Shown here piece after piece: positions 35,750-45,816 of a stretch of DNA of 64,000 nucleotides. The position numbers were made by a program, and so were the translations under genes. Source of the DNA: Aphrophora alni (Eukaryota > Arthropoda > Insecta > Hemiptera > Aphrophoridae). The DNA lies in assembly GCA_963513935.1 (NCBI GenBank), contig OY740766.1, forward strand, positions 9,083,000 to 9,146,999. Direction: 5' to 3'. Under the pieces are notes generated by a model. That model did not search any database and was not told the DNA's origin. It was given only the letters and a program-made list of their open reading frames with translations. Each line of letters starts with the position of its first letter. Within the stretch, counting starts at the first letter, position 1.

Positions 35750-35884
35750 AAGGTTTAAAAGACAATTATTATTTTTATATTTCAATGAAATATACATCAA
35801 TAGACGCAGAATCCAAAGTAGATCACTCTGTGAAAAAAATCTTTTCGGTATCGCTATTAGTTTAGGAGAAATATCAGTTTAAAT
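35750..35884 (+). repeat. 130-bp dispersed direct repeat, copy 2
   Basis: Partner of 35158-35292. The open frame at 35700-35882 is only a pass through this repeat. Confidence 0.85.
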
Positions 35885-36006
35885 ATTCTTCTATCAAAAT
35901 AAATATAGATATGTTTAAAATTAAATTTCATGAAAAACAAGATTAGAAAGGATAAATATATAGGCTACTTTGGAAAAATTGCAAATACAATTTTAAGTCA
36001 TTAAAG

Positions 36007-36469
36007 GGTAAAAACAGGGCCGGATTTAGCATTTTGTCGCCCCTAGGCCCAATAATTTTTGCCGCCCCCTAGTCTGGTTAAAGTTACTTCCCCAAAAACC
36101 TTTATTAACAAATTATATCAGGCTTAAACACCACTCCACGATGCAATTTTACCATTGCAAGTTTTTTTGAGTAATTTACTTGGTTCTGGGCTTAACAAAA
36201 TGCCGTCTTAAAACACTTTTAGTAATTTTATGTATTAAATACTAAATAGTGAGCTCATGTTTGTGGGACTGAAACAAAACTATCCAACCCGCAACAAATG
36301 ATTTTTTTGTAATCAATTCAAAAAATATGTTACGTTATGGATATTTATTTTTATTTCTAGATATTTTTTTTAAATATTTTTTTTCTCTCGGCTGTACGCC
36401 CCCTGGGAGCTTGCGCCCATAGGCCCGGGCTTACCGGGCCTTTTGGAAAATCCCGGCCCTGGGTAAAAA
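36007..36469. mobile_element. hAT-type MITE with 8-bp target duplication
   Basis: GGTAAAAA occurs immediately before (36007-36014) and after (36462-36469) a 447-bp unit whose ends are CAGGGCCGG and CCGGCCCTG. An 8-bp duplication and CAGGG-type termini are standard for hAT elements. The interior is unusually GC-rich for this window (TTGTCGCCCCTAGGCCC, GGCTGTACGCCCCCTGGG) and encodes nothing, so this is a nonautonomous copy. Confidence 0.92.
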
Positions 36470-37277
36470 CACACGAGGCAGTTTGTGTCGAATCGACGAG
36501 TCAACGGCGAGTAAAATCACACAACACCCAAGTGGCGCTTACACCTCGCGGCGTCGACTCGATGCGTCGTTTTACCGCGGCATCGCTATCGAATGCGACA
36601 AATCGATCTAATTTTTGATTCGGACGTGTAAACTGAGCCCGATAAACGAGCGTGGGACACTCGGGAAAATAGAACAAAATAAATATTAAATATTAGTAAT
36701 TAAATAAACATAATTTATTCATTGTAATCATTAGATGTGCTATAGTAATATATTTTAGTAATGTCTTTCGTTGGCGGTTTAAAAATATGTTTGTAATTAA
36801 TTAACCCTCGGTCGTATTAGGCTATATATATATAATTCAAAATGTTCTCACTAGAAAATGCAGGCGACGGAATCGACCAGACGGCGGTGGCTGCCTCGAC
36901 ACTCGTTGCGTCAACTTGACATCTTACACATCTGTTGAACCAAATCATGTATCAATTAAAATTTTGTCTACTTATACCGAACACTAACATATGCTTTGTT
37001 CAGTTATCAACATACCATTCGTTAAGGACTGCTGCCCGCCCACGGAGTTGATACTGGTCACGTGATAGGACGCAGCTATCTTTTAAGCTGTGATTATACA
37101 ACATGCGTCATCCAGACAAAGTTTTGCCACATGATACATTTCTATTACACCAACAACTAACTTTTGTGTCTGCTCTCAACGCTCGCAAATCACTTGACAT
37201 TTATTAAAATTTGCTGTAGATGGAAATGAGAATTGCATAATTGTATAAAATATGCTCAGAATATGATGAGCGGTAAT
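36470..37277. other. Noncoding stretch with a GC-richer patch
   Basis: 36480-36660 is richer in CG dinucleotides (GTCGAATCGACGAGTCAACG, CACCTCGCGGCGTCGACTCG), resembling the sub-terminal part of another Harbinger-type element, but no paired end was found. The remainder is AT-rich. Confidence 0.4.
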
Positions 37278-38223
37278 TTAGGGTACGAACAGAACAAGTG
37301 GGTCGCGGTGGATGCTACTAGTTAAGTCGCGGTCGATGTCGACATCCATGTAAAACAAACACATTGTAGTGAATGGAAGAGAAAAGAGCAGGTAAGTCGC
37401 GGTGGAGGTTTAGCGCGATGCCATCCAGGAGGTTTACATCGATGCTTTTGAAAATCAAATGAGTTTGTTTTTACATGGATGCCTACTGCGGTCTACAAGG
37501 ATTCTTCCCTGTGATTGGTTCGTTCTAGGCCAAGTTGCCATCCGCCTCCACACCAGCTTTCATAGAACACGTCTGGCGTCTGTCATTCCGTGCGCAAGGG
37601 TAACTTACTCTAGTTGCTACCTATAATCTCTTTTGCGTATTACGTTCATTTTTGAATTTCAAGTGCTAAATATGAAGGAAGATCTGATAGCAATTGTGCA
37701 GCTCACTCCCGTATTGTGGGACAAGACCCAAAGACAACATCATAACCGGCATGTTCTAGAAAAGGAGTGGAAGAAGATAGCAACTATACTTGGAACGACG
37801 GTAATTAATACAAATGAGAATAATCAAAATAAAAGATAAACAGTTATTATAGAGGCCTATTATTGTAGACTAGTTAAGTTACACTAGTCAAATTATATTT
37901 CACTACCATTTAGGCACAATAATGATGGTATTCCGCTAAACGGCTTCTTTTCAAATTTATTGGATGCACTGAAAACCGTCTATTGGGTATATTACCTATC
38001 AGCCACCACTTGGTGACAGCTGACATTCCATCACTATCATCACTTGACTCGCACAACATCGCAAAAGCACAATCTTTTTGTCATTCAAATTCCATCAAAC
38101 TACTTCACTTGACAGTGGTCCTAGCTCGACTGAGCAGCGCAGGTAACCTCCTTGCTATGTGCTGTCGACCTTCACCGCGACCTCCACCTCCACCGCGACC
38201 CACTTGTTCTGTTCGTACCCTAA
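37278..38223 (+). mobile_element. Second Harbinger-like element with MADF exon
   Basis: Left end TTAGGGTACGAACAGAACAA at 37278 is matched by the inverted end TTGTTCTGTTCGTACCCTAA finishing at 38223. The match extends to the GTGGGTCGCGGTGGA step, about 35 bp. Both ends continue as GTCGCGG/CCGCGAC-rich sub-terminal repeats. The terminal TTA/TAA may be the 3-bp target site, although it is palindromic with the ends and so cannot be read as a clean duplication. It carries a MADF-domain segment at 37671-37839 but no nuclease. Confidence 0.75.
37671..37839 (+). pseudogene. MADF-domain fragment in the second Harbinger-like element
   Basis: From the ATG at 37671 the frame reads MKEDLIAIVQLTPVLWDKTQ, then a Tyr-less spacer and EKEWKKIATILGTT. 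L-I-x2-V-x3-P-x-LWD followed by W-x2-IA-x2-L is the MADF signature, a helix-turn-helix related to Myb/SANT. A possible splice donor (ACG|GTAATTAA) follows directly after the IATILGTT segment, at the place where MADF genes often have an intron, so the stop at 37837 may lie in an intron. It is not similar in detail to the fragment at 32983-33243, so the two elements belong to different lineages. It was probably the DNA-binding partner of a lost transposase. Confidence 0.65.
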
Positions 38224-38815
38224 GACTCTGAATGGAGGCGTCAGCGACGAAGAACAGGACACTTAACACTGTAGATGAAGTGAATAAAACATTGATTCTC
38301 TACTAAATTTTTTCAGAATGTTTTATACTGTTATGTTTTGCAGTACACCACAGAATGTTAAAATTTCTGTGATGACCACGAAGTTTTTCGCTTTTAAACT
38401 TCAAGAAAAAACTTACCCTACAATCGAATATACAGTAAAGTTATTGTTAATATTGTAGAGCAAATAAAAAACACGGTGTGGTTTGTATTAGAAATTAACA
38501 TTCATCCATCTTCTTATGTAAGAACATTTGAAGGACTGCAGGAAAACCTTTCCAGATGAACGTTTAAACCGTGGTATCTCATGAAACTATATTCTATTTA
38601 TATTCGGCTTAAAATTGAACTAAAATTCATGTCAGTTCTGAAATCCAAAGTAAGCCTATTTTCAATTTCGTTTAGTTTTTGAACATTACGACCTCATATC
38701 TGGCTTTGGTGTAGCAGAAAGTATTTTGACAATTCCCTGTAGTACAAGCTTCGTGGAACGTTCGTTTCCCCACTTTAAAACGTTCAATTTAAATTGTGTA
38801 GGAAATGATTAAATT
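38224..38815. other. AT-rich noncoding stretch
   Basis: Nothing coding. A GATGACCACGAAGTTTTTCGC motif near 38372 resembles the family A tail hairpin. A short palindrome-like step lies near 38750. Confidence 0.4.
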
Positions 38816-39751
38816 AAGATTAAAAGCCTGATTTTATTATCTAAATTGTTGAGAAGTTTTTGTTTAAAGAAAGAAGACTGAATCAGTTCATAACTGAATA
38901 AAAACATGTTTTTTTTATTAGTTAACACGATATTTTAATTAATAAATAGGCGACAAGATTATATTTTACTTATGTTAAATGCCAAATAAAATGAATGGCT
39001 AAATGTGTTGTTAAGCGCAAAACTCGAGAACGGCTGGACCGATTGTTTTGAAATTTTGCGCAGTAATTCAGGTTAACCCCAAGAAGGTTTTAAACCACTA
39101 ATTGAATTCATAGGATGTTAGGCTTTGACCCAAAATGACCTTCAAAGTTAACGTGTTATTGTCGTGGAAGAAAGATTTATTTTGTTTTAATTTTACCAGA
39201 TGACTAATTTGAAATATTGTAAACAGCTGTTTATTTAATGATTTGTTTTGATTTCATCAGATGACTAATTTAAAATATTCTAAACAGCTCTGTATTTATG
39301 TAAGGATTTGTAAATCTTTTAAGATATTGTTCGTGTAAGTGTCAAAACAAATTTTACATGGGGGTTATCTTGATGCTCAGTAGTTCGTGTTATTCCTCGA
39401 TTTTATGAAGTTCATCGATTTATGTTTGGTTGGTTTCTTTCGTGTGTGTTACTCAGTTTAAGACTCATGTCGCCTATAAGACGCAATTTAGCTGGAAAAA
39501 CTCGAAATGCGAGAAACCAAGCTAATTTTCAGTCTAATCGGACTGCACAACAACTTGAAGAGTCAAATGAAAGGATTCGAATATCACAGACCCGTTCAAC
39601 TTCTAATCTTGCAAGTTTGAAACGAGCGCCGATTTCAGTTGCGATGTTTCAATTGTCTATAGTGTCTATTGGGTCTATTATTTGTGAAACTGCCACAGTC
39701 CAACAGCTTTTGACAGAAGAGACAGCTATTACAAATATTAAATTGATTTAG
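38816..39751 (+). mobile_element. Helitron-like fragment
   Basis: 38816-39260 is about 90% alike to 42047-42480. It includes AAAACTCGAGAACGGCTGGA followed by CCGATTGTTTTGAAATTTTG, a stretch typical of the noncoding region near the 5' end of arthropod Helitrons. Downstream, 39467-39751 encodes a peptide resembling the basic N-terminus of Helitron Rep/helicase proteins. The helicase itself is absent. Confidence 0.5.
39467..39751 (+). pseudogene. Helitron-type N-terminal peptide fragment
   Basis: From the ATG at 39467 the frame reads MSPIRRNLAGKTRNARNQAN, then SNRTAQQLEESNERIRISQT. The basic, Asn/Arg/Gln-rich style with repeated SNRT-x-E-Q-L-E-x(3)-R-I-R-x-S-Q units is what precedes the Helitron helicase-like (Rep) domain in insect Helitrons as I know them. 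After LASLKRAP the similarity stops and the frame ends at 39751, where an inverted family C repeat begins. The Rep HUH motif and the helicase motifs are missing. An ATG upstream at 39422 is in frame but adds a hydrophobic stretch that does not fit. Confidence 0.45.
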
Positions 39752-39960
39752 TTTTTACTTTCTCACATTGACCTATAGATAAAGTTATTTGATGGGTCAA
39801 AAAAATCGATGTCAAAGTTTTGTATATAGATATATATATATCCATTATGAAATGCTTTAAGTCCAAAAGAGTGGTTATTGCAATGATATTTGCCTGTCGT
39901 TAGTGGAAAGCTCTGCCTAATCGTGTAGACAGATTTTAATGAAATGTGAGGTTGTGTCAT
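39752..39960 (-). repeat. Dispersed family C copy (inverted)
   Basis: On the minus strand, ACATCGATTTTTTTGACCCA...TCAAATAACTTTATCTATAGG...TGAGAAAGTAAAAAC matches 10455-10525 and 26085-26155. It interrupts or abuts the Helitron-like frame. A short TA repeat lies at 39822-39841. Confidence 0.6.
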
Positions 39961-40349
39961 TGTAAGCACAAAACAAAACATATCACGGGAAATTATTTGT
40001 CTCTATGTTTATTCTTATCTTTAACCGGCACGAAATATCTGCCGATCTGTTTAGCAAACTTCTTATCAACCTCAGTCGGGGGGGGGGGGGGCATGAAGAT
40101 GTTGTCTGCGTTGCTAAGCAACAACATGTAGTTGCATTCATTATATATTTTAAAAGTTTAGTTGAAATACTGTTTGTACTTAAGGTCTTTGTACACCTGT
40201 ACCATAATGAGATACGTCTGTGCGTACGCTAAGCTAATTGGCTCTTAACTCTATACTGCGGTGGAACGCACGTTTTGCTCATTATAAGGGAGTTATTCTG
40301 GAAAATATTAAATAAGAAATGGTGGGGGAATTTTATCTTTCGTGCTGAG
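39961..40349. other. Noncoding stretch with G12 run
   Basis: A poly-G run at about 40078-40091. The overlapping open frames through it look random. Confidence 0.45.
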
Positions 40350-40535
40350 AAGGGCTTCCGGTTTGGTCTAGTGTCTAGTGGAACCGCTATCCGTTTGGTG
40401 GAGATTCAAGGATCAATCCCGTGGAGAATAAGTTACGGTGTTGATCCATTATCGTGGGGTTAGTGAATTCTGGTTGCGATAGATAGTAACACGGTGATGG
40501 GAACTCGTTGTGCTGACCACACATTACTTGATCTA
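40350..40535 (+). mobile_element. SINE-like element with tRNA-type promoter boxes
   Basis: The head contains TGGTCTAGTGTCTAGTGG, similar to a pol III A box (TRGYNNAGYGG). About 40 bp later comes AAGGATCAATCCCG, matching 9 of 11 positions of the B box GGTTCRANTCC. The body ends with GGGAACTCGTTGTGCTGACC and ACACATTACTTGATC, which recur at 18571-18600 and, inverted, at 59166-59200. This suggests a tRNA-derived SINE family. The tail is not clearly defined. Confidence 0.5.
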
Positions 40536-40795
40536 GAAAACCCATGATGTTAGGAGCAGGATTTATGTTCAGAATCGGAATGATTTGGTATAGTACTTTA
40601 ATTATTGGTAGGTTGAAACGCTACCCGCACTTCCGTTCGAAATTGTTTAATTAAATTTTAGGTACTTGGCGGTAAAGCAGAGTATTCACTTCTATTGTGG
40701 AGGGTGCCCTTTAATGATGTTACTTGTAGGTGATTATTTTTAAATAGTTTGGTTGAGATCTAGAGTTGGTCAGCAATTAAGGTTTTGGTTTCTGT
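40536..40795. other. Noncoding spacer
   Basis: Nothing recognised between the SINE-like copy and the LINE 3' end. Confidence 0.4.
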
Positions 40796-41333
40796 TTTAT
40801 TTCTCTTATTTATTTATTGCTCACATTCTTACAAAGAAAAAATTTCCAACTTTGTGGCTCAGCTTTCCAGCCATTTAGCCTTATATACACATAACCCTTC
40901 CCCATAGTAAAATAACAATTCTTAAAATAACTAATAACTACAAAAACTTGATTTTTAACAAGTAATACACTCCACCAAATTTAGCGATTACCTTAATTAC
41001 ATAAATATAAATAATAACATATATATAAGTCCAACCAAAAAACAATTATATCATACTTCATCCTAACACACCATTTCTATAAATACATTCTATACATATT
41101 AATAATTGTAAATAACTTTATAAATAATAATTCTTTACAAACGACAATATTTATCTCCATACCGAATCCTGCAACAAAAACCCCCACTAATTATCATTAT
41201 ATACATCTTACTTATCTACCTCATTCCATTTCTGTCTAATTATCGCCATAAACAACCCTACGTCCCTTAGAACCTGGTCGTCATTGCTTCTACCAATAAA
41301 TATTTCTCTTATTATTATGTGGGTCGATTTAAT
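40796..41333 (-). mobile_element. LINE 3' end (5'-truncated)
   Basis: On the minus strand, a short open piece reading EIFIGRSNDDQVLRDVGLFM then AIIRQKWNEVDK and a stop (41208-41210) resembles the extreme C-terminus of LINE ORF2 proteins. About 400 bp of AT-rich 3' untranslated DNA follow, ending in GAGCAATAAATAAATAAGAG, i.e. a poly(A) signal and short A-rich repeat tail near 40800-40825. Only the last 40 or so codons are present. Confidence 0.5.
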
Positions 41334-42046
41334 CAAATTTGGAAAGTGGACGTATTTTGACCATGTCTTGGGAGCTTTTTCCCCCCTCTCTTTTTTTCCT
41401 TTTCTCTCTCGATAATTCTAAACTTGGGGGTGGGTACGATTATATCAAAATCGGCTTTAACATTATTGCTGATGTATCCAAACAAAATGTGTTCAAGGGA
41501 AATCTCTCTCAAAAATGCCGGTTCATGGCCTGAAAATCAGCTTTTTAATCGCTCCTTCAAATTGTAGTTAATTGTGAAGTTAACTCAACCCGTGTGTAAA
41601 ACAGTAAATAAATAAAAAAAATACGGCTCAAGAATAATTGGACAAGGACAAAAAATATGAATTGTGGCCACTGTCACTAAGAGGTCGATTTGAATGGAAT
41701 AGGAATTACGCAGATGAAGCAGAAGCAAAGTTAGTTAAGGACCATGGTTTATTTTCAGTTTTAGATCCACAACTACCGAACTGCTAGTGTAAGAATGTTT
41801 ATACAATGTTTGCACCATTTTTATACGTGATACAACTTATTTAAATTATTATTTTTTTAGTATTTTAAGTCACCGTCTAAAATTTTTTAGAACCAATAAA
41901 TAAAAAGGATTTAAAACAAAACCTACTAAGCTTTGGTCGTCCTGTTTGCATTTAGGAATAATCCTTGCTTTATGCTATTCTTCTAAATAGTGTAATGCTT
42001 TAAATATAACTCCTCCATTTTGAATATCGAATGTAGCCTATTGCAC
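41334..42046. other. Noncoding stretch with family C relic
   Basis: 41440-41760 resembles family C (ATCAAAATCGGCTTTAACAT, AACCCGTGTGTAAAACAG, CAAGAATAATTGGAC). No gene recognised. Confidence 0.4.
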
Positions 42047-42490
42047 AAATTAAAATTAAAAGCCTGATTTTATGATCTAAATTGTTGAGAAGTTTTTGTC
42101 TAAAGAAAGAAGGCTGAATCAGTTCATAACTGAATAAAAACATGTGTTTTTATTAGTTAGCAAGATATTTTAATAAATAAATAGGCCACAAGATTAAATT
42201 TTACTTATGTTATTGTCAAATAAAATAAATGGTTAAATGTGTTGATAAGCGCAAAACTCGAGAACGGCTGGACCGATTGCTTTGAAATTTTGCGTAGTAA
42301 TTCCCAAGAAGGTTTTAAACCATTAATTGAAGTCATAGGATGTTAGGCTTCGACCCAATGGCCTTCAAAGTTAACATATTATTGTCACGGAAGAAAGATT
42401 TGTTTTGATTTTATCAGAGGACTAATTTAAAATAATGTAAACAGCTGTTTATTTAATGATTTGTTTTTATTTTATCAGATGTTTAACTCC
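42047..42490 (+). mobile_element. Helitron-like fragment, second copy
   Basis: About 90% alike to 38816-39260, with small deletions (for example 6-10 bp around 42305 and 42360). It contains the same AAAACTCGAGAACGGCTGGA block and ends at ...TTTTATCAGATG, where the first copy continues toward its peptide. It lies in the presumed intron just upstream of the PDZ exon. Confidence 0.6.
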
Positions 42491-42821
42491 TGTTAAACAA
42501 AATTCTAAAAATTTGTACATAAACCAATGTTTTATTTAACACAATGTTTAATTGTTTGAAAAGTGAAAATGAAGAACTATTGTTTATTTCTAAATAATGT
42601 TGGAATAAAATGTTTTTGAGAAACAATTAACTATTTAATCGCTACGTGCAAACATCACCCCAGCGCTCAATTGCGTATTGTCATCTAGATTGTAGAAAAC
42701 TGTGCGCATTCCGAGTTGCACACATTTAGCAGAATAGAATATTCTCTTAGTTGAACATAGCTTAAAGTTTAATTGTTGAGTGTGTTTTTGTTTACATAAT
42801 TTATTGTTGTTTTGGTTTCAG

Positions 42822-42888
42822 GTGAAGGCAGGAGACGTCATTCTTCAAGTGAACGAAACCGATGTGAATCAATTTAATACAAAAGAAG
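42822..42888 (+). CDS. Internal exon of a PDZ-domain protein
   Basis: A 67-base exon lies between a good acceptor (TTTTGGTTTCAG) and a strong donor (GAAG|GTAAGA). It encodes VKAGDVILQVNETDVNQFNT followed by KE and the first base of the next codon, so it starts in phase 0 and ends after base 1 of a codon. The GD-x-IL-x-VN-x-x-x-V pattern is the core beta-C/beta-D region of a PDZ domain. The conserved Gly-Asp precedes the strand and is followed by the VNE-x-x-V turn before helix B. PDZ domains bind C-terminal peptides and scaffold membrane or junction complexes. The carboxylate-binding loop and helix B must be in neighbouring exons that I did not find. The parent gene cannot be named from 22 residues. 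The transcribed strand is plus, so flanking repeats on either side are probably intronic. Confidence 0.85.
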
Positions 42889-43054
42889 GTAAGAAGATTT
42901 AGCCCAATATTTTGTTGTATTTTTACATACTATTTAGCCAACACTTGTTATAGCAACTTCCCTCCGATAACCATGACCGTAAAATGTGCACTGATCATAC
43001 TCGTTGGTGTAATTTGACTACATTTTTGACTCGCTGAATATGTTTAGAAATGTT
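42889..43054. other. Start of downstream intron
   Basis: Follows the GTAAGA donor. AT-rich, with no further coding signal seen before the family A copies. Confidence 0.5.
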
Positions 43055-43245
43055 CTCCCATCTGGGGATTATTTATAGTGAGTACTGGGATGGCAATCCC
43101 GAGATATTCTAGCTGGATCAACACTTTCTCTGACTATTTAGTTAGATCCCTCTATTTCATCTTTCCTGTCTGGTTTCTATTTGACCAACTCTTGTGTTTC
43201 CAATCGCGACGATTTGAGAGCTAGTGTGTTCTAATTTATGTTGGG
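43055..43245 (-). repeat. Dispersed family A copy
   Basis: Blocks TCTGGGGATTATTTATAGTG, GGGATGGCAATCCCGAGATA, AGCTGGATCAACAC, TAGATCCCTCTATTTCATCT and TTTGACCAACTCTTG. It is followed within 25 bp by a second copy in the same orientation. Confidence 0.65.
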
Positions 43246-43269
43246 TTTTTTTCCCAGTTGATTTTGCTT

Positions 43270-43500
43270 AAATGTTGTAGTGAGTAAGGTTTGGCATTCC
43301 CGAGGGATCCCAACTGGATCTACACTTTCCCCTGCAGTCTTGGGTTAGATCATCTTCGTCTATCCTATCATAACTCTCTTGACCAATTTTTGTTCTCTTT
43401 CGACTCTGACGCTATTGGAGTATTTGACAGCTATGGTTGTTATTTTTTGTTTTCTTCTTTTTTAATTTTTTATTAGGTGATATGGAGAGGTTTTTTTCCA
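43270..43500 (-). repeat. Dispersed family A copy
   Basis: Blocks GTAGTGAGTAAGGTTTGGCA, TTCCCGAGGGATCCCAACTG, GTCTTGGGTTAGATCATCTT, CTCTTGACCAATTTTTGTTC and GACTCTGACGCTATTGGAGT, then a T-rich tract and the GGTGATATGGAGAGG tail. With the previous copy it forms a tandem pair in the intron after the PDZ exon. Confidence 0.7.
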
Positions 43501-45490
43501 TTTAACAGAAAACCAAAATATATTTGAACGTTTTACAATAACCCACAATAGTTCATTTTGTAAAGCTGTAAAATGAGTTTTCTACGATAAAAACCTATTG
43601 CTAAAAAATTATTAAAAATAACATCAAAAATGTGAAAAAGTAAATAAAAAAAAAAAATAGTAATCTTAACACTACTGAGACGATTATCCACTCCTAATTA
43701 GTTTTAGTAGTCTTTAGACTAATTTAGTAGGAATTAGAAGAAATGGCTATAAAATTTCTAAATCGTGGTCATTTCAAAAGCGATTTCCAGTACTTCATTT
43801 TTATCTTGGATTTACATTTACCTATAATAGCTCATTTTGTGGCTTGCGACCTGCCCTTTAGCGTATAAACAATAAACAGAGCAAAAAATATTGCATAAAT
43901 GTTCTCATTCACACATCCACAAAACCCAAACTAAAACTTGTGAGAGACCAGAATGGTTTATGTTAACCTAATAAAACTTGTTTCAGTCCATATTAACAGT
44001 GAATCCCAGATCAATATCTATACAAATTTTCAACATTTTTTTATCAACAAGAAGTGTCTCAAATAGAGCTTCCCAGATTTGATGACAGACCAAACCAAAG
44101 AAAGGTGTGTAAACATATGCTTTAAAATGTAATTCCCCAACCAATTGCAAGGATAGTGTAACAATAAATTCCCCAAATTGCGTACCTTTGGTATAAAATG
44201 TGAATTTACATTGAATTACAGTAGCAACTATAAATTGATGTTCCTTGAACCAAGTCAATTAAATTAATTTTGTAACCAATTCTATTATGTGACAGCAAAA
44301 TGAAACAACCAATTAAAATTGAACTGAATAAATTCTCCTATTAAATTACTTTAGGTGATGGAATTTTTAAGAATTAATGTTCATAGAGATTTCTCAGTTT
44401 TTTAGTTTTAGATTTCGTTATAAGGCACAAGTTATAAATGTATTCAAGATTCCTATTTACCATTTGAAAAAATTACATTTCACTGATTTTTATGTTTAGT
44501 TTAATTTGTAATTTTCTTATCAAAAGAAGAGAGTTATGTAGAAATTTCATTGGACGTTTCTTTTACCTCGTGATTATTATTAATTATTTTTGTTTCGTCC
44601 TTTTGGGACAAAAACATTTTGGGTTGTAATTTATTTTTAAATCCTTACGATCACTAAAATTAGCGTGTATAACAAAAATGGCCGATACAGGTAACTGCTT
44701 AAGATACAAATTAAAAAAAAAATTGTTTTTAGCTCCTAGTACAAAGAAGAAGAAAACTGAGAAAGTTTAATATTTTTATAAATCTGTCAAGCAACCCACC
44801 CTTGGATCACTTTAAATGGATTGACACTCAACTGTATTTGCAATTGTACTCCAAAGAATTGGGTTATAATTTTCTGTTTTAATGTAATTGTTGTTAATTT
44901 GAATCTAACAGAACGACAATTAAACCTGCAAGAATAAAAAGTATAGAGGCATAGATGTTTTTTTGTATTGCCGCCATTTTGTTTTTATAAACACCAGTGT
45001 GTTGACATTTTCACACATTTTTGGTAACTTTATTAAAAAGTAATTAATTAAAAAAAACTAAAGCGTGTGTACGTCTTGGTGGGGACATGGGTTTTGGTCC
45101 TTATAGTTTACACTTGAGCAAAATTTCATCAAAATGGTTAGAGCTGATTTAAAAAAAAAATCGTAATTTTTGTGATTTTTATGGCAGCTACCTCAACATC
45201 GATCTTTAGATCAATCACAATTTTTTAATATTATGCATATAAGTAGTATGCATATGAAAGTAGTAAAAAGACAACTATATTGTACAGAATGTGTTACTTT
45301 TCTTTTTTTTTCTCAAATTGTAATTTATGAAAATAAATTTAAAGTAAATATTTGCAAGGTATGACCTTGTGGCTTGTGGTATCACTAAGCTCCCGAGATG
45401 TACAAAATGGCTTCTACACGCCTTGATATAGAGTGGAGGGTGGGGGGGGGGTTGGAGTCCACTCTTATGAAGTAGTGTTTCCTTTCCTTT
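43501..45490. other. AT-rich noncoding stretch
   Basis: No gene recognised. 43890-43990 matches the 9.4-kb and 24.4-kb dispersed repeat. AAAATGGCCGATACAG|GTAACT at 44678-44699 looks like a start codon next to a donor, but has no supporting context. 45180-45270 resembles the family C end (AACATCGATCTTTAGATCAA...GAAAGTAGTAAAAAG). A G-run lies near 45437-45451. Confidence 0.4.
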
Positions 45491-45816
45491 GATCGGACCA
45501 ATGACTACATAAATACTATAAGACACGACATGGCCATGTTAAATATTCTACGCTTATTCTTGAGTTGTCCATTACCCGCTAGGGTGTGGAGCTGTCGCTC
45601 TGCTAGAGAATCTGAAGTTGACGTGACTGGCGCTAGGTGGCTCTACGGTCAAACAATGTTTCAGTTGCGTTGCGACGTTAAGTAAATAAATAATAATCTA
45701 ACCTACTGCACTGGTCATTTCTCTGCGCCCGGACTCGTCACTACTAACAGCACAAAAACATCCGCTTTTGCTGAAAACATTTTCTAAATACTCATACTAT
45801 CATGCAATAATTCTAG

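Noticed and set aside
38155..38220. Proline-rich C-terminus of a protein (PRPPPPPRPT)
   Set aside because: It is the translated right inverted repeat (CACCGCGACC) of the second Harbinger-like element.
44678..44699. First exon MADT with donor GTAACT
   Set aside because: Four codons only, with no promoter signal and no matching downstream exon found.
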